Origin: Antennarius striatus
Taxonomy: Eukaryota > Chordata > Actinopteri > Lophiiformes > Antennariidae
Direction: 5' to 3'
DNA length: 64,000 nt
Assembly: GCF_040054535.1 (NCBI RefSeq)
Contig: NC_090785.1
Span: forward strand, 6,879,501 to 6,943,500
Position numbers and translations under genes: made by a program. The first letter of the stretch is position 1. Every line of letters begins with the position of its first letter. The notes beneath the pieces were generated by a model. It made no database searches, was not told the origin of the DNA, and saw nothing but the letters and a program-made list of their open reading frames with translations. Below, in pieces: positions 1 through 17,225 of the stretch.

Positions 1-121
1 AAGACTCAGGAGAAACTGCTCATAGAAGTAGGACAAATGATAGGATGGTTAAACTGCGTGTCTACTCCGTTATGGTTAGTTGATTTCGCATGTTGTGGTT
101 TTATAAGCAGCATTGCCTTCA

Positions 122-633
<512 letters not shown>

Positions 634-1050
634 ATGGCGGCGATCGAAGAGAAAGAAGGAAGTGACGTTTCATTTTTATCCAATGAGCGCTCACGAAACA
701 GCGACACCACGTGGAAGGTTTCATTGATCGCGTTTGTGTCCTCCGTGGGCTCTGAAGTTCCTCGTTTAGCAGATCAGTGGTTTCTGTACCGCACAGATAC
801 TTTTAAAGATGTATGGTTTTTGTTTACAATGTTTACTTGTCAGTTGACTTTGGTTATTGTATTGACTGTGATTTTTCTCTATGGAAATAAGTACTACTAT
901 GCCGTGCCATGTCTATTCATCGTGTGTTACTGTGTGTGTGCATGTGAAGAATTGAACTTTATTGATTACCCCATAAGGGAAATTATTTTCTGTATGGATG
1001 TTTGTCTGGTATGGAGGGTGGGAGGGATGGGGTTTATCGTTATTGTTTAA
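634..1050 (+). CDS. Unrecognised 138-residue ORF
   Basis: An open frame starts MAAIEEKEGSDVSFL in a good start context (CTATGGCGG). I do not recognise it. The first 60 residues look like ordinary polar coding sequence. The rest is hydrophobic and cysteine-rich (around LTLVIVLTVIFLYG) and may be intron read-through after a possible GT donor near 811. An AATAAA lies just downstream near 1095, inside a tail (AAGTGCTCTATAAATAAAG) that also ends many dispersed fish repeats. It could be the first exon of a gene divergent from RPL39, a small single-exon gene, or chance. No domain is visible. Confidence 0.3.
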   Translation: MAAIEEKEGSDVSFLSNERSRNSDTTWKVSLIAFVSSVGSEVPRLADQWFLYRTDTFKDVWFLFTMFTCQLTLVIVLTVIFLYGNKYYYAVPCLFIVCYCVCACEELNFIDYPIREIIFCMDVCLVWRVGGMGFIVIV

Positions 1051-1328
1051 TTCTATAAAGCACTATGTTGCATTTTATATGAAAAGTGCTCTATAAATAA
1101 AGTTGATTTAATTTGACATGGGTAGAAAAAAGTATATTCTCTATTGGAGTATTTAGTGGACATCCTGTAAAGGAACCATATTTGCTAAGAGACTACAACA
1201 TATACACTATTCCTAATTAATATAATATAATCAGTAAGGGCCCAATAGCATACTTATGCTATTCTTGGACGAAGATTTAATTCCAGTTTCAACACTGAAG
1301 CGCTCTAGCTACATATTTCAGAAATTAT

Positions 1329-1692
1329 CCATCTATCCATCTACTTGACAAGCATAATCGTCTTGTCTTCAGTTGCTTTTCTGCCTTGTACACTAAGAGT
1401 CTGCTGGATCCAATTCCAGCTATCTGCGTGTGAGAAACTGGGTACGCCCCGGGCATGTCGTCAGCACATGCCCGGGGAGTGGGGCTACATGAGACAAAGA
1501 TCCACTCATACTAGGGACAATCTGGAGTGATCGATTCACCTAAATTGCATGTTTTTGGAGGTGGGAGGAAGCCAGGAAACTTGAGTACCCACGCAGACGT
1601 GTGGAGAAAATGCAAACTTCGCACATAAAGGAAAAGAACCCAGAACCTTGTAGCTGTGAGGCGACAGCACTACCTTCTGTGCTGCCCACCTC
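1329..1692 (+). repeat. Dispersed teleost repeat, near full length
   Basis: The segment follows the order of a very common fish repeat: a start rich in CCATCTATCCATC, a middle with GGTACGCCCC, then GCATGTTTTTGGAGGTGGGA, GGAAGCCAGG, CCACGCAGAC, AAATGCAAACTTCGCACA and an end GCTGTGAGGCGACAGCACTA. Related shorter copies lie at about 15110-15205, 28626-28760, 36503-36575 and 60285-60390. I know the repeat by sight but not its formal family name. It is diverged and noncoding. Confidence 0.65.
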
Positions 1693-2643
1693 AGAAACTC
1701 TTATACCCAAAAGGTAAAATATGAATAACAACAACAATGAAGTTGTGTAGGGTTTTTCTTTTGTATTTAAGGACTTAACAAACATTTCACCATAAACAAA
1801 CAAAAAAGACCTTTGCATCGCCATTTTTTTTGCTTCCTTTAGTTTAGTCTATCACACATTAACGGTTCAGGAGAGATTGGGATTAGAAAGGACACTTGCT
1901 GTTCACCTTGACTCAAATCTGTAAACTGGCATGGTTGTTACAGCAGTCTTGTCAGATGGCTATTCTTCCAGTCTAGGCTAGACCATAACACAAGACTGCA
2001 AAACAGCATGTGCTGTTGTTGTTGTTGTCCCTGCAATATTGTGAATATTTTATGGTTATAGTCCATGGAAATATTTTATATAACTTCTGGACATACACTT
2101 TGAGGGCCACATGACCAGTAGAGGTTCATATAGAAAATGCTAACTGGTCAATCATTGATTTAGAATGTCTAGCTCCCCAGGCAATGTGAGATGTTGCTGT
2201 CAAACTGTAAAGGGTAACATTACAATGGAAAAGTTATCCAAAAAAATGTTGAAAACATGTCAATTAGTCTGCAAAAGCTGACATTCTGAGTAATTCATCA
2301 CATTGCATACAATTCTTTGAATCAGGGAAACAATACTGGCATAAGGTCACTTTGAGTTCATGTGGTCCGAGAAAGCTTTGGCTTCTCCCAATTCGCCTGA
2401 CATTTAAACTCTTATCAAAAAATATTAATGTTAGTTCTCCTAACAAGTACAGCTAAAGAGGGTCACATTCAGGCACAGAGATGCTCCAAAATCACACATC
2501 TGTTTCTGAGAATAAGAGGACTTGATGCAGCCCTGCATGAATCACAGTGCACAAGCACCTGAGGCACCACATTGCTGTTCTGAGCAGCACAGACCCTCAC
2601 GCCTTCTCTTCCACACCCTTGAATCTTCACAAGGGAAATCGGC
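1693..2643. other. UPF3B 3' flank and probable 3' UTR
   Basis: This is AT-rich noncoding sequence downstream of the UPF3B stop codon on the minus strand. I found no canonical poly(A) signal I would defend and no conserved ORF. Confidence 0.4.
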
Positions 2644-5023
2644 TCAGTCTTCTCCTTTGTCAGATGCTTTCTCCATGTCTGTCTTCTTGGAGGCAGAGTT
2701 AGATTCATCTCCTCCTCCCGTAACACGATTACGGCTCCTGGCCCCTGGCTGGTACAGTTGAATAGCGGGTCGGTCCTGATGCAAAGAAATAACTCTGAAA
2801 AAACACTGAAAAAGCTTCCTCTAAATTTCTTGATATGATGTTCGTTTAGAATCAGTACCTTATTTCTCAGTCGCTCTCTTTTACCGCTATCCTCTCTCTT
2901 GTCTTTGGCCAGTTTCACCAGCTTCTCTGAGTGAGAAGAGTCCCCAGTGCTTTCGCCTTTTTTCTTCTCGCACTCTTTTTCCTTTTTAGCCTCCTCCTGC
3001 TGCTTCCTGAATGAATTCTCTCCATCCTGCCGTTCTCTCCTTCTCCGACGGTCTTCATCCTGTCTCCTGATGCGCTCCTTCTCTTTCTGCCGCCGCTCCT
3101 TCTCCCAATCTCGGTCATGCTCTCTATCTTGATCTATGTCACGTTCTCTAAAATCCTTCCTTCCATGCTCATCCGCTCTGTTTATGAAACAAAATTCCTG
3201 TCTAAGCATTATGTTGTTAAATGAGCATTGATTTCAAAAACAAAACTTTACTAACTTCCTTCCTCGATCTTCCTTGTTTTCAGTGTACTGACGCCTCTTA
3301 TGCTCAGCACTGCCCATGGATCTGTCCTCTTTATTAGACTTCTCTGTTTTCTTGGTCTTTTCCTTGGGTTTCTCAGAATCAGCGTCATCGCCTCTGTCTG
3401 GCTTCTTCAGGAGCTACACAGTTAGAAAATGTAAAAAATCATTGTGAAGTCTTGAAAATTTCACACTATGTCAAAATTACTGAATCTACAAAGGCACACA
3501 CCTTAATTTTTGGCTCTTCTTTAACTTGGTCCTGATCTTTCTCCAGTGGTCTCTCAAGCCTCTTCACCTTCTCAGCCTCTTTGCGCTTCCTTCTGTCTTC
3601 CTCCCTCCATTTACGACGTTCCTCATCACGCAGACGTTTGCGTTCAAGCTCCCTTCTTCTTCTCTCTTCTTTCTTTTCCTCTCTGATTCTCTAAATATCA
3701 TTTAAAAAAAAGAGAGATTCAGATCACAATCATGCAATTCCACATTGTTTTGTACAACCCCGGCCATACAACTAATGTTTTACCTGTTTATTCTTCAGAA
3801 AGTCCAACAGAGGAGTTGTCTTTTTAGCTTGAAGGGGGACAAAAATGTTGATTTCATGATTCCAGCACTTTACAAATATATATTTCCATGTTTCATGTCC
3901 AATTTTTTTGATTAAACAGACAGTTTACCAACCGACAAGTTCCTTTGATTTTGCCTCAAGTTCTTCCAATAAGGTTTCAGGTGTTGATGCTAACTTTTCG
4001 TCATCTCCATTGTAACTTTCCAGAAACTTCCTGTATTCAGGATCTGAAAGGAAATATACAGCATACCAAGAAGTATATCACATACAATTTACTAAAACAA
4101 CCACTCTAACAGAAGAAATCAACAAATACATTCATCAAATATTGGTAGTTTGTTGCATGGTATGAAAAAAGCAAGTAAACACTCACTATAGAATATCTGA
4201 CACATAACCTTTATCAGTAAATTTGTGTTACCTTCAACAATTGTTCCACATTTTGCATCCTTCTTCTTGTTCTTGTTCTTTGACGTCTTTTGGAAAGGTG
4301 CAAACTCAACAACAGCAGGATATTCCTGTCCTGTATAAAAACCAAAATGTGGACGTAAACGTACAAAAAAAATAACCAATAGTTGTGTATTTTAGCAATA
4401 AATCTTGCGTCCACTTACCTCTGTTGTCAATGAACACATATCCATCAAATCTGTCTCTGAAGAGGACAATATCGTCTTGATTTTTGAAATTTATGTAAGC
4501 TCTTGCGAAGAGGTGAGGGTAAAGACTGTATGGGCACAATATGTAAATTAGATCCATCTACGTCATTACATGTATATATTAATGGATTAAACGTCTTCCT
4601 GTCAATTCACCTCGTGTCGTTGGCGAAAAATTCCAAGTAATCCACTTCTGGTAGAGGCTGTAACTGTTCCTCCAGGTCCTCCTTCGTCAGATTTGGTGGC
4701 AAGCGTCTGATCACGATCTAAATTATAAATGATTGAGACAGGTTAACATTTATTTGCAGGGTAAATAAATAAGACTGGGATAAGTAAACAATTGCCTAAC
4801 GGTAGTTATGATTAACAATGTCGGATTGTTTGGCTTTTGCGTACTATACGAATAATATTAAACTTCCACCAATCTACGAGCAACTGTCGCTAATATAGCT
4901 AGCAAATTTTACCTTTGTCATGGCCTCTTTCTTTTCCTTGGGCTTTTCCGTCTTTTCTGCATCTTCACACTTTATTCCCACTTTTTTCTCTTTCGGTCGG
5001 GTGTTTTCTTTGTCTTCTTTCAT
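2644..5023 (-). CDS. upf3b: Nonsense-mediated decay factor UPF3B, 10 coding exons
   Basis: UPF3B links exon-junction complexes to UPF2 and UPF1 in nonsense-mediated mRNA decay and shuttles between nucleus and cytoplasm. Coding exons (high to low coordinate): 4913-5023, 4611-4717, 4419-4525, 4232-4330, 3933-4043, 3784-3827, 3502-3690, 3256-3413, 2859-3177, 2644-2775. They join in phase to 458 codons plus stop; human is 470-483. The start MKEDKENTRPKEK matches the human MKEEKEHRPKEK. Residues 38 to about 122 form the UPF2-binding RRM-like domain (IVIRRLPPNLTKEDL, FARAYINFKNQDD, RDRFDGYVF). A long Arg/Glu/Lys-rich region follows. The last exon holds the exon-junction-complex binding motif DRPAIQLYQPGARSR (416-430). 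The exon 6 acceptor is an unusual AAG. NDUFA1 starts 722 bp away, head to head. Confidence 0.97.
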
Positions 5024-5745
5024 AATTAATTAATTACTTAGTTCTACAGATAAAATTTCATGGCACTCTATTGACTTGTTTACTTTTTTGCAAGTTAGCT
5101 AGCTACAAGCGAACGAACTCATGCTATGGGCGACCAGCTTCCTCTATTACGGCTAGACGTGCAATTGAGTGTTACCACGAGAGGGCACTGTGGATTAGGA
5201 CATGCCTGCTCTGTTAACTGGAAATAATAAAATACAATACAATGGATTTACTATTTTATGTACACTTGGTTTTTTAGGGTGGTTTTTCTTCAGCAAAAAC
5301 TTTTTTTTTTCTCTCAGCTACACAGTTATGCTCCTTTACCAACTGAGACGTTGGAATCGAAAGACGGAACTTCCTGTTTCGGGTATATTTCAAAATAAAA
5401 TATTAGATAGCCGTAAAAGTCACATTTGATATTTTAAAAAATGTAATTTTTCATGTTTTCATGTATTGGATAGATAATAATTAATCTCATAATTATTTCT
5501 CAGAATGTTGGCAAACGTTTGCCCACTTCGTATTGTAGATGTTTGGAAGAAAAATAAGCGCTTTTCCTCGTGCTGATGCTTTTCTTTTCTAATATCTCTA
5601 ACAGGAAATGTTACTCTGTTTCCGGTTCCTGAAGGTGACCAACCCGTAGCCATTTTGTTAGCTTGTTAGCAAAACAAACTTCACCGGATTCTTAGAGCAA
5701 CTTGCTTTGTTGTTGTTTGCCCTGTGATAGTTTAAGTCTATAACA
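5024..5745. promoter_or_regulatory. Divergent UPF3B/NDUFA1 upstream region
   Basis: Two housekeeping genes diverge across 722 bp. The interval holds ETS/GABP-like cores: ACTTCCTG near 5368 and TTTCCGG near 5620, close to the NDUFA1 start. It also has GTTAGC/GCTAGC hexamers near 5095 and 5660. GABP (NRF-2) control of respiratory-chain genes is established knowledge; its use here is inference. Confidence 0.5.
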
Positions 5746-7128
5746 ATGTGGTACGAAATTTTGCCCAGTCTTTCCATTTTGTGGGTGTGTCTCGTCGCTC
5801 CTGGAGTCTGCACCATTCAAATCCACAAGTTAATCAACGGAGGAAAGGTGAGGATGCTAAAAGCTAACGTGACTGTGATCGTGGTCAAAAGCGCAAAGTA
5901 GCTTAACACGAAGCTATTTCATCATCAATAGTTTTGTTCGCTAACTGATAGAAGTCTCTCGTTTCCGTAGGAGAAGCGAATCGCTCGGGTTCCTTGGCAA
6001 TGGTATTTGATGGAGAGAGACAGGAGAGTGTCGGGGACTGGATACTACTCTGACAGCAAGGTGAACGTCGGCCTTTCAATATTGAACAAACCTTGTGTCA
6101 TTTTTGTACAGATAATTGGAAAAATGTATATATTTCTCCTCTTATAACCCAACCCTCTATTATATTTAGACAATTTGATATAGTCTGGCAAATTACTAAA
6201 AAAAAAAAAAAAAAAACCTCATCCATGAAACCTCATACATGAAAACAGCCTCCTGGAGGGAGTATTTCTTTAGTATTTGTTTTTAAGTTATTACACAGAT
6301 ATGTTTTGCTGTATTGCTTTCGTTTTTGTTTTATAAATAGATAGATACTTTATTAATCCCGGATATTACGTGTGCCCACAATTTTAGTCTCGACTAAGAA
6401 AGACAAGTGGAAAGATGGTAGATAAAGGGAGACTGTTTTCATGTTAGTGCGAGTATTGTCAGTTTCAAATGACGGTAGTAAGAAGAACAGGAGCATCATG
6501 TTGTTAAGGTCAGGATATAGATCAGTTCAGTTTGGAATCATTTTCCAAAATACATATTTTTCTTACGAATAAATGTCAAATATTTAGATGACAAAACTGT
6601 CTTTATTACTTTACATTTGTAACTGAGTAAAAGTAGTAAATCCAAAGCATTGCAAGAAAGTTGGATTTAAGGTGACTGGAGTTTTTCTGTGTTTGAAGAA
6701 GTTTCTCCTGTCATCCAAGAGGTCTCTTCAGTACGGACATTTAAACTTGCCAACACATTGACCATTGTCGGTGTTTTTTAAGGAATGTGGACATGCACAC
6801 CATCATAGGTGCTTGGCTATGTTCATTCTGTAGTTAAAAGTTAGACAATATGGGGTTTTTATTTGTTTTACTCTATAAACTGCACAAATCACACATATGA
6901 TCTTTTCAAGTCTCAAATTAAAATCTGCATAAAGAGTTTTATCAAATTTTCATTTAATCCAGATCTATCCCAATATTGTTGAGTTTTTTCATATCTAATT
7001 CATAACCCTGTGACCAGATTTACCAGTATTGTTGCAAACAAAAAAGCACAAAAGACTTTGTGGACATATGCTGTATGTATTTCTAAATATCTTTTTTTTG
7101 CCAACAGGGACTAGAGAATATCCACTGA
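5746..7128 (+). CDS. ndufa1: Complex I subunit NDUFA1 (MWFE)
   Basis: This is a small accessory subunit of NADH:ubiquinone oxidoreductase in the inner mitochondrial membrane, needed for complex I assembly. Coding exons are 5746-5847, 5971-6060 and 7108-7128, all in phase 0, giving 70 residues, the same as human. It starts MWYEILPSLS, followed by one membrane segment (about residues 8-24). Exon 2 carries the conserved VPWQWYLMERDRRVSG block. The tiny last exon encodes GLENIH, compared with GLENID in human. Intron 2 (about 1 kb) contains a poly-A run near 6200 and a piece of a dispersed repeat near 6338-6370 (GATACTTTATTAATCCCGG). It is head to head with UPF3B and convergent with NKAP. Confidence 0.97.
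6336..6420. repeat. Fragment of dispersed fish repeat (TACTTTATTAATCCC tail)
   Basis: The sequence TAGATACTTTATTAATCCCG is a familiar 3' tail of abundant fish retroelements. Only a short fragment remains, inside NDUFA1 intron 2. The family is not assigned. Confidence 0.4.
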
Positions 7129-7306
7129 TGACCAGCAATATGAAAACCTACATGAGAAGAAAGTTAATTGGGAAGGTTATATTTAACATTCAGGTGTTTG
7201 ATTCTTCAATCCTGTAAAGTAGTTGGTATTAAACTTTTCCACAATGGAAATCTTTGGAGGCTTCCTGGTGCATTTATTACATTTCAGAAGCATCAAACTG
7301 TGGTCA

Positions 7307-7312
7307 AATAAA
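7307..7312 (+). terminator. ndufa1: Poly(A) signal, NDUFA1
   Basis: A canonical AATAAA lies about 180 bp after the NDUFA1 stop codon. It is the nearest such hexamer on that strand. Confidence 0.55.
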
Positions 7313-8260
7313 TGTACACCTGTTTTTGTTAGTCACATGAAGGTGTTATAGTAAGATTTGTCATGAGGGTAGAAATTGTTCATCGATTTTAGAATATTAA
7401 GCATCTGATTAATAAATATGGTTTTTGTGGAGTTGGAGATAAATATGACAGACTGGGGGGTTTAATTAAAACTCATATGTTATATGCTCATCATGTGCTT
7501 CATGTTTAAAATATTTAAATGCAAGATAATTCTGGACTTTTTGGCATGGAAATTTATTTCAAATGTAAATGAAATATAATCAGCAAATGAAATGAAAATA
7601 CAAAATACAAATCTGTAAAAATGTTGGTTTTGGCTAAATTAGATTGACATAAATGTTCGTGCAGATCTATTTATACTTTTCACTGAGTAACTTTACTAAA
7701 ATACTTTCAGTACCTTTAGAAAAAACCTGACAAACAGCTGAGTAAGCTTAAAAAAAGGTCTTGAAGTTATGTCACATGAATTCTTCCAGCAGGACACAAC
7801 ATATTCCTTCCATGCTCATGTTTTTACTAAACAGTATGGAGTTAGCATTACTAGATCGGCTCATGCGTCAGGACTCCTTTACCACGTGACCAAGTTTTTG
7901 GGACAGACTTATTCGTGCTGTTTTACTCATTAATTTTATTAAAACAATTATGTAACTAAGCAAAAACTAAACAATTTAATGTGGATTTAGTACTCTAACC
8001 TGCAAAACCGTTTGTTAAACCTCCGGTTCACAAGTTTTTTTAAAAATAGACTTAACATTGATGAATATTCACAAAATAGGAATTGTGCATTAAAAATATT
8101 TTTATAGATGATCCAATCATTTGAGAAAGGTGTAAGAAAATTGTTTTTTGAAACACTGAAATGAAAAATAACTAATAGAATCAAGCACTTATATGACTCA
8201 CAGATTCATTCTTTACAAACAAGACCCTCATCACTTGAGAGTTCTTTAAAAGGGACTAAT

Positions 8261-8266
8261 TTTATT
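8261..8266 (-). terminator. nkap: Poly(A) signal, NKAP
   Basis: An AATAAA on the minus strand lies 75 bp beyond the NKAP stop codon, giving a short 3' UTR. Confidence 0.55.
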
Positions 8267-8340
8267 GTCATCAAAACTTGAACAGACAAAAAAAAATAAA
8301 GTTGTTCAATAAAAGGGACCATTAGATGAAAAAATGACGA

Positions 8341-13569
<5,229 letters not shown>

Positions 13570-13820
13570 ACTTTCTGACTTTCTTAAATCAACAAGACAC
13601 GTTTAAGATCAAAAATATATAATAACTGAAAACAAATTACGTTTTTTCGCCTCGATGTCACCCCTGTCTTCTGTGGTACGCACTGAAATTATTCAGTAAC
13701 AGGAAGTTCCGATATGTGCGTTCGGAAACACCTACCGGCCTTCCCGACAAGTATCTATGTAGTTCCGCTTTCATGTGTTCTATAAATTTTAAAAAAGTGA
13801 AAAAAAATTAATTTAAAAAC

Positions 13821-13947
13821 TACATACATACATACATACATACATACATACATACATACATACATACATACATACATACATACATACATACATACATACA
13901 TACATACATACATACATACATACATACATACATACATACATACATAC
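13821..13947 (+). repeat. (TACA)n microsatellite
   Basis: About 31 nearly perfect TACA units. The run creates a spurious open frame on the minus strand. Confidence 0.95.
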
Positions 13948-14025
13948 AAACAGTGCCCCGCAACCACTAACACTTCTTATTTCAAAATTACACTTTATTT
14001 TTACTCTTATTTGTAACCGAAACCC

Positions 14026-14085
14026 TATTTTATTTTATTTTATTTTATTTTATTTTATTTTATTTTATTTTATTTTATTTTATTT
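14026..14085 (+). repeat. (TATTT)n pentanucleotide microsatellite
   Basis: About 12 perfect TATTT units, only 80 bp from the TACA array. Confidence 0.95.
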
Positions 14086-15109
14086 CACTGAAGATTTTGT
14101 CTCTAAATTGTGGAAAAAATGGAAAATATCCTGATAACTAATAGATTTGTCATATCAGGTGGACAACGTCTATGGACATACGATATTATTTATCGTTACA
14201 TTTCATGTGTAGTAGGGGAAGGTTTTTCTCATATTATCTCAGAAATTTACATATTTTTATTTTGCAATTGCATTGTATAGGTAATTATATATGCTCTTGT
14301 CAGCATGTATTTTGGTCACTATACACAACACAGCGGATACTGATGTTGAGAAGAAAACAATTAAATTCGTAGAGAAATTAAGGCATGCATAAAACATTAA
14401 AGTATAATAAACTTTCACCAAAAAAAAAAAAAAGAAGTTCATTAAATACCCATGCAAAAGCGAGTCAGAATAAGTGCGTTATAATAAGTGATTTAAAATA
14501 AGTAACTGAATCTGTACTTCTTCTTTTTTTTTGGTCAAGCAGGTTATCCCAAAGCCTAAATGGTGAAGGCACGGTCATCGTTAGATATAAGTTTTGATTT
14601 ATGTAGCTTGAAGCTATATCGTCATTTTTAGAGCACCAGGTGTGCTTAAAAAACATAACAAAATTAGAACTCTTAACCTTATTCTTGCCGCTGAAGAGTC
14701 ACCAAGAATAGGATAGAGAGATTTTTCAGTTAAACCCAAATAGGGAGCACTTACTATTCCATGCATGTTACTGAATTCAGCAGTGTCGGTCTTGAAGTGA
14801 GAATCACGGTGTTAGTAACTTCAGTGTCATTTCCAGTTTATTACTTTGATGAGAATAAAATCTTCACAGTATTTTGAAAGTTTCAGCTCCATTAGCACGA
14901 CCATAAGAATTCAGAAATAAAGCATGATTTGAGAAATTAATTTCCGTCCCATTGGAGTTTAATGTCTCCCAATAGCCCTGATCTCAAATTAGAAAAATAT
15001 CTATTGTGAAAATTTTTAATTTTGCAGAATCAGTGAAGGATTGTTGTTGTTGTTATTTGTTGTTGTTGCTGTTGTTGTTGGGGGGGGGGGGGTTGTTTGT
15101 TTTTGTCGC

Positions 15110-15205
15110 CTATCTCAGCCCCCGGGATAGGCGACCGGATAGGCAGTGGACAGCTGCGACAGCTGATGGCGAAAGCTGTGACAGCTGATGAAGCGGGTTA
15201 GGAAG
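15110..15205 (-). repeat. End fragment of dispersed fish repeat
   Basis: CTATCTCAGCCCCCGGGATA with a GCAGTGGAC segment resembles, in reverse, the start of the repeat at 1329-1692. It runs directly into the GAAT/GAGT microsatellite, which commonly marks the end of this repeat. Confidence 0.5.
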
Positions 15206-15318
15206 ATGAATGAGTGAATGAATGAATGAATGAATGAATGAATGAGTGAGTGAGTGAGTGAGTGAGTGAGTGAGTGAGTGAGTGAGTGAGTGAGTGAGTG
15301 AGTGAGTGAGTGAGTGAC
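15206..15318 (+). repeat. (GAAT)n/(GAGT)n microsatellite
   Basis: A run of GAAT/GAGT tetramers. Only the left part is GAAT; the rest has converted to GAGT. Confidence 0.92.
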
Positions 15319-15699
15319 AGAATGAATACAGCTTTCATTCATTCATGGATTTTTGATTTATTTTTTTTCACTGTGGAATCCAGAGAGAATATTGCAAAGA
15401 AGCTATTTTTACGGAATTGAATACGTCCCTCATAAGTACACAAAATACAACGGATACCGATGTTAGAACAAAATCCAAACCTGGCAGGGGACCCGGGTAC
15501 CGGTACTTTATTGTGTCTAACCTGCAGTGAGCCGCAGTCTCTCTTATTTTGAAAGTACTGAACCGGTAGTTATCTGGCAGCTAGGCTAGGTGTGTAAAGT
15601 CAAATTTAAGCTACAGTGATGCTCAGGCGCTATATACTTGCCTAGTATTTTAGCCTAACATAGTATCCACTTCTTATTCTTAATTTGCGCAGTACTGCT

Positions 15700-15867
15700 A
15701 TGTAGTTTTAATTTCCCTGCCTCACGACGGAATTTTTTCGTGGGTGTTCAACCGCAATTGCAAGAGGAAGCTCTTGTTAGCCATTGTTTTTAGCCAATGA
15801 GCTTTAAGTTACCAAAGTCTGTGGTTCCGCTCCTGCTCGGTCTTGTCATATAACACCTGGGTTGCAG
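15700..15867 (+). other. zbtb33: Candidate noncoding first exon of ZBTB33
   Basis: A GT donor follows TTGCAG at 15867. The sequence before it is moderately GC-rich with TTAGCC motifs. The ZBTB33 coding exon begins after a strong acceptor at 17574 with only two UTR bases, so an upstream exon must exist. The left boundary is a guess. Confidence 0.35.
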
Positions 15868-16744
15868 GTAAACATGATTTTATTTTTCCTCCATTTGTAC
15901 CAGCATGCTTTCATTGATGTAATGTACAATACTGTGCGACTAAGCTGCTGCACGCAGGGCTGCACTTGTCATTAAACAGATGGAAGAAGGGAGCTGCGGT
16001 AACGCTACCATTGTTAGCCAGCTAACGGCGTCTGAATTACTTAAACACATCGATAGCAGCAATAGACTAAAGAAAGCAGTTATTACACAGATAAAGTTTA
16101 AATGATAGTTAGTTTGCACGTGTGCAATGCTTTGCTTAATTAATGTGCAGCTAGCTATTACGATTCAAACTGATTTCCGCTTTGCTAATGACAGCTAAGG
16201 TACCGTCATTGTTTTTTGTTGACTGTCTATAATTAACGTTTCTGTTGCTGTTTGCGCGACTTGCTTTTATTTTATTGTGCATTGGGAAAGTCACAGTGTC
16301 AAATTATGTTTAAAAAAAAAACGAGAAGGCTGCTGAAAAAGGTGTAGCATTGACCATTTCTGGTCGCTCAACGCTTACTAGACCTAATTTAAGATATAAA
16401 CAGAAGTTCAACATGGCGCTTCTTATGCCAAGATAGAAGGACATGGAGGCAGAATTATCGAGAAATGTTTGCAAATACAACGTTCCATTATTGGTACCCA
16501 TCTTACATAGAGGAAAATTAATTGGAGCGCATTTTCTGTATGTTGCTATAAAGCTCTGTTTACATTTGTTGCGGGATGTCACATTTGAACACTAGTCTTT
16601 GTACTTCAGTATCTGTATGTCTTTCTATTTCCATGTACTGTGCATTATAACGTTTTTCCAAATAAATCCAGTCTATAATGGTTGCGTCTTTGGAAGATAC
16701 GGGTACTCAGGGCTATCCGCGGTAGAGCACCGACGCAGTGAGAG

Positions 16745-16830
16745 ACAGCTGTCAATGCAGTTCAATTCAAAAAACTTTATTAGTACCCAAGAGGCAATTG
16801 AAAGCACATAAAGCAGGATAGGTGTAAAAC
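16745..16830 (+). repeat. Fragment of dispersed repeat (CTTTATTAGTACCCAAGAGG)
   Basis: The motif ACTTTATTAGTACCCAAGAG resembles the tail of common fish retroelements (consensus close to ACTTTATTAGTCCCCAAGAG). It lies in the probable first intron of ZBTB33. The family is not assigned. Confidence 0.35.
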
Positions 16831-17084
16831 ATACAGTGTACGCTTAAACAGTGTAAACATAAACAATAAACATAAATAATAATTAAACAATAACATATCT
16901 ATAAATACAATGTATATGTTAAATGATAATTCAAACCCAGTTATGTCAGCCCACTACTGTAGGTGGGCTGGAATATGTATGATGAATGTGTTGCATAAGT
17001 GCTCGTTGTAAGTTCATTATTTTTCATGCCTATCAAGATTGATTGTGGTGCTCTGTACTTGTAACATCTATTGTATGTTTACTT

Positions 17085-17225
17085 GCTCTAGGGAGAGGGT
17101 TCCCTCATCTGTCTCTCATGGAGGTTTCTTCTTTTTTCCATGTATTGCATTTTTATGGAGTTTTTCCTCCTAGTTCAAGACTTTAAGGATAGAGGGTGTT
17201 AGATTGTGCGCTACACAAATAAAAT
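17085..17225 (+). repeat. Dispersed fish repeat tail
   Basis: The order AGGGTTCCCTCATCTGTCTC, GGAGGTTTCTTC, GGAGTTTTTCCTCCTAGT and CTACACAAATAAAATGTGATT matches the 3' end of a repeat common in fish. It is noncoding. Confidence 0.45.

Larger units (their letters stand above)
7129..8340. other. Convergent 3' regions of NDUFA1 and NKAP
   Basis: The stretch is AT-rich and noncoding. An AATAAA for NDUFA1 lies at 7307-7312 on the plus strand, and one for NKAP at 8261-8266 on the minus strand. Nothing else is recognised between them. Confidence 0.5.

Noticed and set aside
2915-3118. 67-residue minus-strand Arg/Lys-rich frame
   Set aside because: An alternative frame of UPF3B exon 9; the in-phase frame continues from exon 8.
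13821-13947. CRISPR-like repeat array
   Set aside because: A simple tetranucleotide tandem repeat without spacers, in a eukaryotic nuclear genome.
13755-13973. Repeated MYVCMYVC protein
   Set aside because: Purely a translation of the TACA microsatellite.
15115-15342. Repeated SLTHSLTH protein
   Set aside because: Purely a translation of the GAGT microsatellite.
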